Shown one piece after another: positions 22,794 through 34,213 of a stretch of 64,000 nt of DNA; position 1 is the stretch's first letter, and the number at the start of each line of letters is the position of its first letter. The stretch is from Smallanthus sonchifolius (lineage: Eukaryota > Streptophyta > Magnoliopsida > Asterales > Asteraceae), in contig CM042044.1 of assembly GCA_023525975.1 (NCBI GenBank), positions 6,868,501-6,932,500 on the forward strand, given 5' to 3'. Under the pieces are notes generated by a model. That model ran no database searches and had not been told where the DNA came from. It saw nothing but the letters and a program-made list of their open reading frames with translations. A program made the position numbers and the translations under genes.

Positions 22794-25700
22794 ATGTCAA
22801 CTTCTTCCACCATTGTTGAGCTCTCTACCCACACTCACTTTTCCATCAAACTAACAGCCACCAACTTTATCTCATGGCGCAAACAAGTTTTATCCACTCT
22901 CATGAGTCTCGAACTCGAGCAGTTCGTGGACGGCCGAACTAAACCACCACCAAAAACACTTGAAGGAAAACCGAATCCCGCCTACTGTCTTTGGTTTCGA
23001 CAAGACCAAAACCTCCTCGGAGCACTTCTTGGAAGTTGTTCGGATACGATTCAACCAATCGTCTCCTCTGCTGAAACATCCCACCAACTTTTCACACGTT
23101 TAACCGAGAGCTACGCTAGCGTCTCGCGATCCCGGCTCATCTCGCTTCGCTCAAAACTTGCTACCCACACCAAGGGAACCAAACCTATTGCTGAATATCT
23201 CAATGAGATGAAAGCAATTGCTGATGAACTAGCCCTAGCCCAGAAGCCAATTGATGATGATGATCTCATTGTTCATATCCTCACCCATTTAGGCGATGAT
23301 TACAAACCCATTACCGCTGCTCTAAAAATTCGTGATACACCCATGACTTTCTCTGATTTCTATGAAAAGCTAGTAGATCATGAAAGATCTCTTCAAGAAT
23401 CCCATCACACACCGCTTGTTACCACGGTTAACAATACCCAAAAACAAACCCTACGTTCCTACTCTCGGCCCAACTATGGAAACCGGTCCTATAATAGGCC
23501 CAACTCCTATGGCCCACGCAATAATCATGCTCCAAATCCAAACAGTGGCACTTCACAATATGCTCGTACTAACCGAAACAATTCTTATTGCAATTTTTGC
23601 CAGATTTCAAGTCATGAAACAAAAGACTGCCGGAAGCTCCAACGGTTTTTACAAGAAAACAATGTTGCTGTGAACTCGTTGGGGCCACATAACAACCCGA
23701 CGGTGAACTCTTCGGTGTCAAGCTCCTCGCTACCCACATCACCTTTCATGTTTGATACCGGAGCGTCTCATCATGTCACACCTGACCGGTCCTGTTTACA
23801 CCACCTCTCAGAATATGGCGGGCCCGATGAGATCGTGCTCGGGAATGGTAAAACTCTCTTTATCTCTCACACAGGCCATACTTCTATTCCCACCTCCACT
23901 CGCACATTATCTTTAAACAATGTTTTGCTTGTCCCTCATTTACGTAATCATCTCGTTTCGGTCGCTAAACTTTACAAAACTAATAATGTTTCTGTTGAAT
24001 TTTTTCCTTTTCATTTTTTTGTTAAGGATCTTCGCACGGGGGCGCGACTCATGCGGGGAGTGAACATTAATGACGTCTATTATGCTTCATCGTTTCCACA
24101 ACAACCCATTCATCAACTCAACTCAAGCATCAAGACATTCGGATCGCTTCTCTCTTGGCACCACAAGTTTGGGCATCCCTCCATCAATGTTCTAAAACTT
24201 TTGCTCAATAATTTAGGACTTGGTTATAATAAAATGTCAAATGCTTCTTTTCATTGCGATGCTTGTTCGTTAAATAAAAGTCATAAAAATCCATTTGGAG
24301 AAAATTCATTTAAGGTCTCAAAACCACTCGAGCTTATTTACTCGGATGTTTGGGGTCCGGTTCAAACTTCAAATGATGGCTATACATACTATGTCATCTT
24401 TGTCGACTTTTACTCTAAATACACATGGCTTTACCCTATTAAGCGAAAATCGGATGTTGCAATTTTATTTCCACAATTCAAATCGCTAGTTGAAAAATTC
24501 TTTAAAACGCCGCTTGTGTCCCTCTTTTCTGACAATGGAGGCGAATACATTGGCTTGATTCCCCATCTTCAAAAGCATGGGATTTCCCACTTTACCACTC
24601 CCCCACACACACCGGAACAAAATGGTGTCGCCGAAAGACGCCACCGACATATTGTTGAAACCGGATTATCCTTACTCCACCATGCAAACTTGCCACTTAA
24701 CTTTTGGTCTCATGCTTTTCAAATAGCAGTTTATCTTATCAACCGACTACCCACAAAAATTCTAAATTTCAAATCGCCTTTTGAACGACTATACAAAATT
24801 CAACCAACCTACACAAAACTAAAACCATTTGGTTGTCTATGTTTCCCGTGGTTGCGACCGTATGCCTCATCCAAGCTCCATCCGCGCTCCATCAAGTGCA
24901 TTTTTCTCGGTTACTCCTCCTCTAAGTCGGCCTATAAATGCTATGATCCCGCCTCACACCGTCTCTATCACTCTCGTCATGTTGAATTCATTGACCATAT
25001 TTTTCCATTCACCACACATGGTACCCACATAAATTCCCTTCCTACACCCGAAAAATTTATACCAACTAGCAAAAGAAAACCAAAATCTCATACTATGCCC
25101 AACCCTATCGCATCACCTTCGCCTAATCATGCACACGCTCCACATCCCATGCAATCAAACCCCACCTCCAATCCACTGCCTACTCACAATAATATTATTC
25201 CCTCCACCACAGAATCCTTAAACCCCTCTACTCCCACTCCTTCCTCACCGACCATCTCACCCATGATCACCCTTCCAACCAATATCACACCACCTCCCTC
25301 TCAAACTGCCACACCCGATACCAACATTTCCTCTCCATCTCCACCACCACCACCATCACCACCACCACCACCACCACCCTCACCCTCTACACGCCCTCAA
25401 CGAGACCGTAAACCCAATCCTAAATACTATAACGCTAATACCGTAAACACCACCACTCTTCATCCGCTTCCACCCACCCTTGAACCCACCACTCATATTC
25501 AAGCTTCTAAAGACCCGCGATGGCGCAATGCAATGAATGATGAATTCAACGCACTCATTCAAAATCAAACATGGGAACTTGTACCCGCGACCTCCCATAA
25601 ACCCATTGGTTGTAAATGGGTTTTACGGATCAAACGTAATTCCGACGGTTCCATTGCAAAATACAAAGCTTGGCGAAAGGCTTTCTCCAAGAATACGGGA

Positions 25701-25799
25701 AGGACTACTTTGATACGTTCAGTCCCGTCACTAAACCCATCACCATTCGCACCATTCTCTCCATTGCACTATCCAAAAATTGGTCATTGCGACAACTAG
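22794..25799 (+). CDS. Copia Gag-protease-integrase polyprotein, first part
   Basis: Starts 92 bases after the primer site with an in-frame ATG. In order: Gag (UBN2-type, about residues 1-200), a zinc knuckle CNFCQISSHETKDC at about 264, the protease FDTGASHHV at about 319, the integrase HHCC zinc region from about 454, the integrase core with SDVWGP (517), FSDNGGEY (578) and PEQNGVAERR (about 608), a Pro-rich linker with a CCA microsatellite (about 25335-25390), and the start of the RT (WRNAMNDEFNALIQNQTWEL, GCKWVLRIKRNSDGSIAKYK). After KYKA the frame runs out of RT sequence and stops at 25799. The RT continues in another frame from about 25670. All enzyme motifs up to that point look intact. 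Confidence 0.9.
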   Translation: MSTSSTIVELSTHTHFSIKLTATNFISWRKQVLSTLMSLELEQFVDGRTKPPPKTLEGKPNPAYCLWFRQDQNLLGALLGSCSDTIQPIVSSAETSHQLFTRLTESYASVSRSRLISLRSKLATHTKGTKPIAEYLNEMKAIADELALAQKPIDDDDLIVHILTHLGDDYKPITAALKIRDTPMTFSDFYEKLVDHERSLQESHHTPLVTTVNNTQKQTLRSYSRPNYGNRSYNRPNSYGPRNNHAPNPNSGTSQYARTNRNNSYCNFCQISSHETKDCRKLQRFLQENNVAVNSLGPHNNPTVNSSVSSSSLPTSPFMFDTGASHHVTPDRSCLHHLSEYGGPDEIVLGNGKTLFISHTGHTSIPTSTRTLSLNNVLLVPHLRNHLVSVAKLYKTNNVSVEFFPFHFFVKDLRTGARLMRGVNINDVYYASSFPQQPIHQLNSSIKTFGSLLSWHHKFGHPSINVLKLLLNNLGLGYNKMSNASFHCDACSLNKSHKNPFGENSFKVSKPLELIYSDVWGPVQTSNDGYTYYVIFVDFYSKYTWLYPIKRKSDVAILFPQFKSLVEKFFKTPLVSLFSDNGGEYIGLIPHLQKHGISHFTTPPHTPEQNGVAERRHRHIVETGLSLLHHANLPLNFWSHAFQIAVYLINRLPTKILNFKSPFERLYKIQPTYTKLKPFGCLCFPWLRPYASSKLHPRSIKCIFLGYSSSKSAYKCYDPASHRLYHSRHVEFIDHIFPFTTHGTHINSLPTPEKFIPTSKRKPKSHTMPNPIASPSPNHAHAPHPMQSNPTSNPLPTHNNIIPSTTESLNPSTPTPSSPTISPMITLPTNITPPPSQTATPDTNISSPSPPPPPSPPPPPPPSPSTRPQRDRKPNPKYYNANTVNTTTLHPLPPTLEPTTHIQASKDPRWRNAMNDEFNALIQNQTWELVPATSHKPIGCKWVLRIKRNSDGSIAKYKAWRKAFSKNTGRTTLIRSVPSLNPSPFAPFSPLHYPKIGHCDN

Positions 25800-27040
25800 A
25801 TGTTAACAATGCCTTCCTTCATGGCACTCTTCATGAGGAGGTTTTCATGACTCAGCCACCGGGTTACATAGATTCTCAATATCCACATCATATTTGCAAG
25901 CTAAAAAAGTCTCTATACGGCTTAAAACAAGCTCCACGCGCTTGGTACATTGAGCTCACTCAATTTCTTCTTCGCTTTGGATTTCGTAAATCTTTAGCCG
26001 ATGCCTCTCTTTTTATATACCAACATCAAACAGTCATTTGTTATTTCATGGTCTATGTGGATGACATAGTCCTTACGGGAAATGATTCACATTTTCTCGA
26101 TCACTTCATTCAGTCTTTAAGCCAAAAATTCTCCATCAAGGATCTTGGCATGCTTCATCAATTTCTGGGTGTTGAGGTTATTCCTACACCTACGGGTCTT
26201 TTCTTGTCGCAACATCGTTATATTCAAGATATTCTACAACAGTTTCACATGGATGGTGCAAAGGATGTCATGACACCTCTTAGCGCCACTGAACCCTTAT
26301 CGCACATCGACTCATCTCCTTCGGTGGACTCCACTCCATTCCGGAAACTTGTGGGGTCACTTCAATATCTCACATTCACTCGACCGGACATTTCATATGC
26401 CATTAACAAGCTGTCTCAATTCATGCACAGTCCGCGCCAAACGCACTGGCAAGCTCTTAAACGAGTTCTTCGATATCTTAAAGGTACCATCCATCATGGC
26501 CTCTTCCTCAATCGCAATTCCGCTCTTACTCTCTCGGCCTTTTCCGACTCTGACTGGGGGGGTGTAAATGACGTTGGTAGGTCAACTACTGCATACATTC
26601 TTTATCTTGGTACAAACATAATTTCATGGAAGTCCACTCGCCAAAAATCAGTTTCCCGCTCCTCTACAGAAGCGGAATACAAGGCCTTAGCTAATGCTTC
26701 CGCTGAACTCATATGGACAAAGAACTTACTTCATGAACTGGGTCTCACTACAACTCAAACACCGACATTGTTTTGCGACAATACGGGAGCAACATACCTT
26801 TGTGCCAATCCCGTGTATCATTCCCGAATGAAACATGTTGCTCTTGACTATCATTTTGTTCGGGAACAAGTCTCCGCTGGCAAATTACGGGTCCTTCACA
26901 TAAGCTCACAAGATCAACTTGCAGACATGCTCACCAAACCGTTGGCCCGCGCACCTTTTCTTCGAAATCGATCCAAGATCGGAGTATCTGACGGATCCTC
27001 CATCTTGCGGGGGCGTATAAGGAATATTACCAAATCATAA
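25670..27040 (+). CDS. Copia reverse transcriptase-RNase H, second part
   Basis: A different frame from the upstream polyprotein. It continues RT with DYFDTFSPVTKPITIRTILS, LRQLDVNNAFLHG, SLYGLKQAPRAWY and the catalytic YVDD (about residue 128 of this frame), then RNase H with SDSDWGG (about 293), SRSSTEAEYKALA and the closing DQLADMLTKPL (about 417). The stop lies in the 3' LTR. It probably has no start of its own: compared with the usual copia spacing, about seven bases are missing at the join near 25672, which breaks the frame. The copy would need trans-supplied RT to move. Confidence 0.88.
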   Translation: MAKGFLQEYGKDYFDTFSPVTKPITIRTILSIALSKNWSLRQLDVNNAFLHGTLHEEVFMTQPPGYIDSQYPHHICKLKKSLYGLKQAPRAWYIELTQFLLRFGFRKSLADASLFIYQHQTVICYFMVYVDDIVLTGNDSHFLDHFIQSLSQKFSIKDLGMLHQFLGVEVIPTPTGLFLSQHRYIQDILQQFHMDGAKDVMTPLSATEPLSHIDSSPSVDSTPFRKLVGSLQYLTFTRPDISYAINKLSQFMHSPRQTHWQALKRVLRYLKGTIHHGLFLNRNSALTLSAFSDSDWGGVNDVGRSTTAYILYLGTNIISWKSTRQKSVSRSSTEAEYKALANASAELIWTKNLLHELGLTTTQTPTLFCDNTGATYLCANPVYHSRMKHVALDYHFVREQVSAGKLRVLHISSQDQLADMLTKPLARAPFLRNRSKIGVSDGSSILRGRIRNITKS

Positions 27041-27236
27041 CCGACTCATAAAGAATATTGACTTCCTATTCTCAGCCATATGTATATTTAGAATGTATAT
27101 AATTGCAATGATGGTGATCCTTTATTTTAGCTAGGACCATAGAATTAGCTTATTTCCTTTCTGTGTATTGTCTATATATTAACCTTGTATCACTCAGTTT
27201 GAATTAACGAAATATATCAAATATACATTTCCTATA
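27016..27236 (+). repeat. Copia 3' LTR, 221 bp
   Basis: Pairs with 22481-22701 with one difference. Preceded by a G-rich tract (gcgggggcg) and followed by the attgc duplication at 27237-27241. Confidence 0.92.
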
Positions 27237-28128
27237 ATTGCAAGGTCTTAAACAAAAACAAACAAAAAAAACCGGTGCAAGTGATGGGTGAAAGCATGGC
27301 AGGAAGACGAAGACCGACTATCTTTTACGTTTTATGGTTTTATTTTAAATCTAAATCTCTCCCGAGCTTAATTTGCGGGGGAATATTAGACAATTAATGT
27401 TAGGTAATCTGAAGGGTCTCATGTACTTTATATATTCTCTATGTAATCACTTCTACAATAATAAAAATCAATAATTCTACAACTCTTTGGTTCAATTAGG
27501 ATCAAGTCCAGACAGAGCCCTTATGATTCAGCACCAAATCATATTTTTTTTAATAAAATGACAAACGCTTATGACAGTTTGTGTAGTCTTTCCATTAGGA
27601 GAATAATCTTGCATATCTTCAGAATTTGCAGCATGTGCTGAATGAGAAGCATCTTTTGGAGTAGAATTCCTAGCTGATTTTTCAGTATGAGAACTGCCAT
27701 TTGTACGTCTCAAATTCGGGGTAGTTTGCAAGTCATCATCAGGGATATTTTCGGTCAAATGCGTTGACTTTGGTGAACTTGGGCCTTCTCCATCAACAGA
27801 TCCTAGTTTCTGAAGTTTATTTGAAGATTCATTTGGTGGTGTTGATGCAACTTTCTTCTTTTTAGAAGAAGTTTCATGGGTATAGTCGGGAGAAGATTCT
27901 ACGAGAACAAAAGGATCAAGGGTATATTCAATAACCACCCACCGTGAAAAAAATAATACATAAATATATAAACAAACAATCCCTTGAAACAAATTCAATA
28001 TATCATGTACCTCTATCTTCTAGGCTGTTCTTATTGACTCTTTGGGGATATCGGGCATATCCAATTTTATGGCAGTAAGCACGCCTGAATAAAGAAGTGA
28101 TTACGTTTTGTTGGTTGCAAATCTAGAG

Positions 28129-28232
28129 GTGGCAAAACAGGTAACTTTTTACTTTACCCGATTGACCCTGTGTAGATAAACATAACCCAAATCGACCCAT
28201 TCATAAGTAAACTAGTCAAAATTGCCACATGT
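28129..28232. repeat. Small taggtggcaa-type MITE remnant
   Basis: Left ctagaggtggcaaaac and right caaaattgccac are inverted ends of the gggtcaaa-rich MITE family also seen at 33905-34211. The interior has gacccattcataag. It lies in a MORC-gene intron. Confidence 0.5.
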
Positions 28233-28687
28233 ACAGGCATTACGAATGTGCATGAACACATAGAGCATACCAGTATCTCTTCTGCATCTGAATAAGACGT
28301 GTTTCAAGTCTTGAAAGGACGATGGTCCGCTCAAACCCTTGTTTGTCATGAGCTGGTTCTACAAAATTAGCCTCCAAAACACCTAATCAACAGTAATAAG
28401 CCAAAAAAAACTTATTTTAAAACAATTCTTTGCTAACTAACATGTATTCACATAAAGCATCCAAATTTTTAAAGAAATATGACCTATTACTCCACGACCA
28501 TCACTTCCTGCGACATTCCAAAGTCTCCAAAATGGCTGTAAAACAAGAAGTGTTACTTCATTAAAGGAAAACCTGGATTAACAAGTGGGAATCTTGGTCC
28601 CACAAATAACTGTTTGCCAACTGACCCTAATATTAGCACGAGAAATCGAAACTTGGAATGATTAGAAACCTAAAACTTCATGTGTCA

Positions 28688-29000
28688 TAAGTAGAAGTGA
28701 CAAAATGTGCGGGTTGGTTAATGGGTCAAAAGTAAAACTAGGCTCAGGTAAAACAGGCCGTTTTCCCAAATCTTTACAAATAGCAAAGTGTTAAATATGA
28801 TTACAAAAACTATGTTATTACAGTAACAATCTATTTTTTTTTGTTAATAAAACAATTTTGGAGGCTATAAGCTTGTTAGCATTAAAGATACACCTCGGGC
28901 GCTTCCAACCCATTTGACCCATTTAGCTAAAAAAAATTTTATTTGACCCATTTGACCTATTAGGGATAAACCATACCACAAATTGACCCATTAACTAAAT
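28688..29000. repeat. Degraded MITE of the gggtcaaa family
   Basis: Left gaagtgacaaaatgtgcggg and right repeated ttgacccatt motifs indicate the same MITE family as 8096 and 33905, with eroded ends. Intronic in the MORC gene. Confidence 0.4.
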
Positions 29001-30775
29001 GTCTCAACCATCACCATGTAAAAGAATTTAAACCTTAATGAGTCGATTTTTATGATAAACATTGTATCCTTGAACGTCGATATGAGCTTTTGCATCTTTG
29101 ACGAACCCCATAGTAACAACTGCAACTATCTGTTAATCAAAACAATGTAATTAAAAAAAATTAAAACAATACATAAGCAACAACCTCATTAGAAAACATT
29201 ACATTTGAATCCCTAGAAATTTTATCAGCACTAGGCTGAGGACGATATGTAGTCTCGGTCACCATCATCATGTCATTTACTATATTATGATGCTGAACAT
29301 CATTTCCACGAAGAATAATCCGAAATCCAGGAGGAATTCTTAGATAAAGAATCGACGAGTAACTCTGAAAAAACGTATAAAGGATGCATAACTAAACCAT
29401 AATAATAACAATTCATGATACAAAATCATACAAGATTGGAAAGATTGCAATTCAAATTACAAATAGTGGTACTGATCAAAAGAATACTAGTAATGTAGTC
29501 CAAAGGTTCATGATACTAACAAAAGCAGCTAACAAGCCTGATTAACAGTTATGAAAAAGGAAAGATTAAATAATAAAAATGTTATTATTAAAACAATATC
29601 ATTGAGGCCTTTAAGAAGAGTACCATATGGAGTATGATTTTTTATATTATTTTGTTACTCATATATATATTGAAGAGTAAAATGAAGAATTAATTTCCTG
29701 AATATCTAGGAAATATGAAATAAAAATAAAACTATTTGTTTTTTATTATATACACTAAATAACATAAGCGAAACAAATTAATGTGTAAATCTAAGTTACA
29801 AAGTGTAGGAAAATGATGTAAAATTTTTGTGCATACATCATAGTTGAAATATTTACAAGAAAACGGAGTGAATGTTTAGCACATACATTGGAGATGCTCT
29901 TACAACCTCTTAAATCACTTTATTCGAAATAATTATATTTATATTTTGATAATATAGTATTTGCGATGATAGAAAAAATGATTGTCAGATCACCATTTTA
30001 ACTCAACAATTTTAACCTGTTATCCCGCCCGACCTGCCATTTTACCATTTCTAGTGATAAATTGATAATAACCAGACAGAAAATGAACATGAATTAAATT
30101 CATTACATAGAATTATTAGCAACTAGAAAGCCTTACTCTCAGTGAATGCCGATAGGTCAGATAATGTCTAGAGTTTGGGTACTTATTGGCCATCTGTATA
30201 TTCTTCTCATCTCGATTAACACCTCGAATTTGAATATCCTACAAGAAATGCATTTAATGTAAATTAATCCCACTTAATATTAACAATGTGACATCAATGA
30301 AATATATAAAGTCATATTAAAACAAACTTCTTCATCAGTATCGAAATCAAGTTCCAGCTGCCCTTGATCATCATCCCACAGATTGTAAATGATTATGCGA
30401 GTGCCCTGATCCTTTATATGATCAAACTACATGATGAAAAAAGTTTTAAAAGATTAATAACATATCAGCTCCAAATCAGAAATACTGAATCATGAAGTAA
30501 TTCGTACAAACACATAGAAAATATTTTTATATATTTTACCTGTTTCAGGAGGTCTGCTTCGCCTGAAAATGGAGACCACTGAACCACTACCTCAAGATTC
30601 CTATTCCAGTCACTAGGTGATGACCGTATGATTTTCTTCCATTCTCGACCATCTTTTTGGTAATCAAGCTTTTTAATTGCAATAAACAGAAATAAGATGG
30701 GTATATAAAGATAAATGAAATAGACTAAAAAATATAGTGGATTTTCCGATGTACCTTTTCCCTAAACGCTTACCG

Positions 30776-30853
30776 TGTTATTTTAAACTTTAATTCTTAT
30801 TTTCTTAAATAGTAATTTTTTTTTATTTAATATGAATCTAAGAAAAACATTCA

Positions 30854-30892
<39 letters not shown>

Positions 30893-33703
30893 TTATTATA
30901 TTTTATCTTTATTAAACAGGATATTATTAAAATTCTTAAAACATATAAGTTTATAATTATATAAATAATTTATAAACTTATTTCTAAAACCTTTAAACTT
31001 ACAAATCATAAATCCTAGAAATTATTTCATAAAAAAATAAAGGAAATAAAAACTTATAAAACTTACTTAGTTTTTATAAAAATAAAACATAATTTTTTTA
31101 TAAAAAGTCCAAGGACTAAAACTATCAAATGCTGAAACTTATTTTAAAACTGAAAATGAAACTTTAAACATAAAGTGAAAGAACCTAAGAACTTTAGGGA
31201 CCTGTTCTGCCACAAAGCCAATCATCCGAAACCAGGATCAGTCACGAGTTCGATCCTGGCTAGGCCCGTTTTTTCGTCCCTTTTACGCGAAATCGCGATT
31301 CCGGCCTGATTCAGTGAACCTCGAACTCACCTAAGGCGTGCGACCAACGTTCGACGACATTCAATGCTCGATTTCGAGCCTAGCACCCGCGTGGCTAGCG
31401 ATTTAACTCGGCCTCTACATCCGCGAACTTCCCACCTAATCGGGCATTTAACGCTTGAATCCGCTATAAATATCGGCTGTTAAACCTCAACAACTCATCA
31501 CTCGAACTCCCTGAAACCTCAATTCCATCGTTGTACATCTGCAATTGCCAATTTGAAATCACTACCGCCGAAGTCAAGCTTGGACTCGTTCTCCTTCAAA
31601 TCAACACCATTTCAGGTAAATCGAAAGCCAAGCTCTCCGTTTTCGTCCTAGAACCATTTACCCTCTGTCAAATGTTAAAGACAGAGGGATTATCGGATCA
31701 AATTTGGGAGGTTTCAATTCTAGGGTTCATGAGGAATTGGGGGTGATTTGGGATTCTGTTTAAAGATTTTATTTCCTGTGTTGTAAACTAACAAACCTAT
31801 AGTCGGGCTGGTTGATTCTTGTGTGAGTGTGCGACCCGGGCAAGGACCCGAGTTCGAATCCGGGTAACTGGATTTTTTTTCCTTTAATTCTTTTAACCTT
31901 CTAAACAAGTTTGTGATCTTTTATTTATTTTTATAAAATCGGTTAAGCTTTATTAAACTCGAATACAATTTTATTTACACTCTTTATACTTCCAATCATA
32001 TGAAACTTAATTAAACTTTAACGAATTAAAAAAAAATATAGTTTTTAAAATTTTAAAACTATAAAACCTTATAAAAATTATATCCTAAACAAGAATTATT
32101 TTAATAAACCAAAAACTATAAAAATTGTTTTATATTTCTTTTGAAATAGACATATTATCTATTTTTTTGGGCATTAAATTGATTTATAAACTTTAGTTTA
32201 ACAAAAACTTATATAAATTTTATAAAAATTTATAAAGCTTGTGTATTATTTAGAAAACCTATGAACTTGAGCATTTTCTTTATAAAAATTTAATTCAAGA
32301 CTTATTTATCTATTTAAATGAAACAAGATAATTATACAAGATTAGAAATTTATAAAGTTACAAACCTATAAACTTTATAAGACTAAATGGAAACTTTAAA
32401 TATTTATTAACTTGTAAACTTTATTTTAAGAAACCTTATTTAAGACATTTATAAACTTATAAACCCTATAAAGTTATATTTAAAATATAAACTTTATAAG
32501 AAATTCTATTTTTCAATCTTATAGGTACTCAGTATTTATTCACATATTAATTGGAAAAAAAAAATACTTAATACTTGAAACTTTAATGATTTATATGGTT
32601 TATCCTTATAAATAATTATGTATCGTTATTATATACACTTTAAATCATAAATCACTATTTAGTCTTTAACTACTTTGTATTTAATAATTATTTTACTCTT
32701 GAAATAATTATTATCATTAATTCTTGTCTTAATTAATTATTTTAAACTATAAACTTATTAAAACTTGATATCCAAGCCTTGTAGTTGAAACTTCAATCTA
32801 AACTTTGCAAACCCAAACATTTCCGTCTCCCATTTGGAACCCTAGTCGAATCATGAAATCCTAGATCTTTTGCCTTAGACTTATAGAAATAAACTTGAAA
32901 CTCTAGACTTATATTCTTAGGCTTATTGTGAGGATATTCTCTCTCTCCAAGTCTTGCAAACACTTACTCTTGTCGGATACCCTTCATCATCCAAGTGAGT
33001 ATACTTAGCCCCTTTTTTCCTTTCTATACTTTTGGGGTGAAACATGTTCCAAAAAAAACTTTAAACTTATACAATTCTTGTACAACTATGACTAGATGCT
33101 TATTCTTATGTTAAACTTGAGACTTGTATGCTTAGATTAAACTTAAAACTAGCACATTTATTAACTTTGATCAAGCATATGGTAACAATGATAGATCTAT
33201 TGTATTTGACCAATCCACCTTGATTGATTGACCCCTTCGGGGGGAGCCCTTGGTGATTGTTACTGAATTAAACTTTAAACTTGAGACTTATAAGGGTAAC
33301 CTGCGGGTTATGCCTAAACTTTGTTGAAGGGTTGATGTGCACAATGTTTAAGATACTTGTTTCTCATACTTACATTATAGAATGCATATATCATAGTGAA
33401 TTGTAATTCTTTCCAAATACTTGTTAAACTGTGTCAAAACCTTTGTATCTCACCAACTATTTTGTAGTTGACAGATTCTTTCACATGTTTCAGGTTCTAC
33501 ATCATGAGACTTGTTTGTGATCATATAGGACGCTTTGGACCTAGACTACTTATTAAATAAATGTTGTATACTTGTTATTTCCTTTGTATTGAACCTTTGA
33601 ATCTATTTATTAATGAAATATTGAAACTTTAATAGTCAACATTGTGCTATTGAACAACCGCGTCCGCCCCTACGTATAATCCGCCGTCGGTTGGGGCGTG
33701 ACA
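30776..33703 (+). mobile_element. Long LTR (gypsy-type) cutting a MORC exon; left edge uncertain
   Basis: The right edge is clear: ggttggggcgtgaca ends at 33703 and MORC exon sequence resumes at 33704. The ggggcgtgaca end is typical of plant gypsy LTRs in plus orientation. A TATA box (ctataaatatc, from 31464) followed by CT-rich leader-like DNA looks like an LTR promoter. No gag or pol lies inside, so a solo LTR of about 2.9 kb is likely. The left edge is a guess: a TG at 30776 after a short intron. The 5 bases flanking the right edge (agtcc) do not recur there, so the left junction is probably deleted or mis-set. Contains (TA)n near 30857-30886. Confidence 0.55.
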
Positions 33704-33904
33704 AGTCCAATGCTCTGTGTAGACCTGAAAGACAAAAATTTTAAAACTTTATTATATATTATTAGCATTTGTGCTTTGTCTTTCCTTCTACTTTTTCTCA
33801 ATGAGATTTACACTTGCAAGCATGGTATTGAAATTTAGTTGAAAGAAAATGCATAACTAAAAACACAACGATGGGTTATAAAGAATAACTTCTTAGAGGA
33901 AATG

Positions 33905-34213
33905 TACAGGTGGCAAGATGGCCGAGACAGGTTAGGTAACAGGTCAACAAGTTCAGGTTGAAACGAGTTTAGTAGAGGTCGAAAGGGATCGTCCCGTAAA
34001 CCTGTTTTCGCTATTTACTCGTTACTAATGACGCTGTGCTTAGTACAAAAATAATTATTATTATAACAATAATAATTTTAAAGAAAATGATTTCGGAGAT
34101 TATATGCATATAAAATGGACTTTGGCCAACTTTCAACTGACCCGTTTGAGATGAAACACAACCCAAGTCGATACATTCATAAGTCAATGGGTCAAAATTG
34201 CCACCTCTAAAGA
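33905..34213. repeat. gggtcaaa-family MITE
   Basis: Left acaggtggcaagatgg and right gggtcaaaattgccacctct are inverted ends; the interior holds gacccg and gggtca motifs. No coding. It lies in the MORC intron before the GNGFKTST exon. Confidence 0.55.

Larger units (their letters stand above)
22481..27236 (+). mobile_element. Young Ty1/copia retrotransposon, nearly complete, nested in the TRIM
   Basis: LTRs of 221 bp (22481-22701 and 27016-27236) differ at one base. They are flanked by a perfect attgc duplication (22476-22480 and 27237-27241). The ends are TATAAGG...CCTATA, not TG..CA. The primer site tggtaatcagagcc starts at 22702; the polypurine tract is the gcgggggcg before 27016. Gag-protease-integrase-RT-RNase H are all present in copia order, split over two frames by a small deletion near 25670. 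Lineage is probably Ale/Retrofit-like, by impression. It lies antisense to the MORC gene. The single LTR difference implies recent insertion, so the frame break is also recent or came with the source copy. Confidence 0.92.
21856..27497 (+). mobile_element. TRIM-like miniature LTR element, split by a nested copia
   Basis: Two direct 114-bp repeats (21856-21969 and 27384-27497) differ at only a few positions. The first is followed at once by TGGTATCAGAGC, the classic initiator-Met tRNA primer site; the second is preceded by a gcgggggaa purine tract. Flanks are aagat (21851-21855) and aggat (27498-27502), a near 5-bp duplication. Without the nested copia the element is only about 0.88 kb, fitting a TRIM. 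The LTRs begin TATTAGAC and end TTCAATT rather than TG..CA. The interior has a Pro/Ala-rich frame (21969-22340) with no known domain. It lies antisense in a MORC intron. Confidence 0.75.

Noticed and set aside
31720..31908. tRNA gene at the gagttcgaatccggg site
   Set aside because: Only the T-arm-like part is present; acceptor and anticodon arms do not pair.
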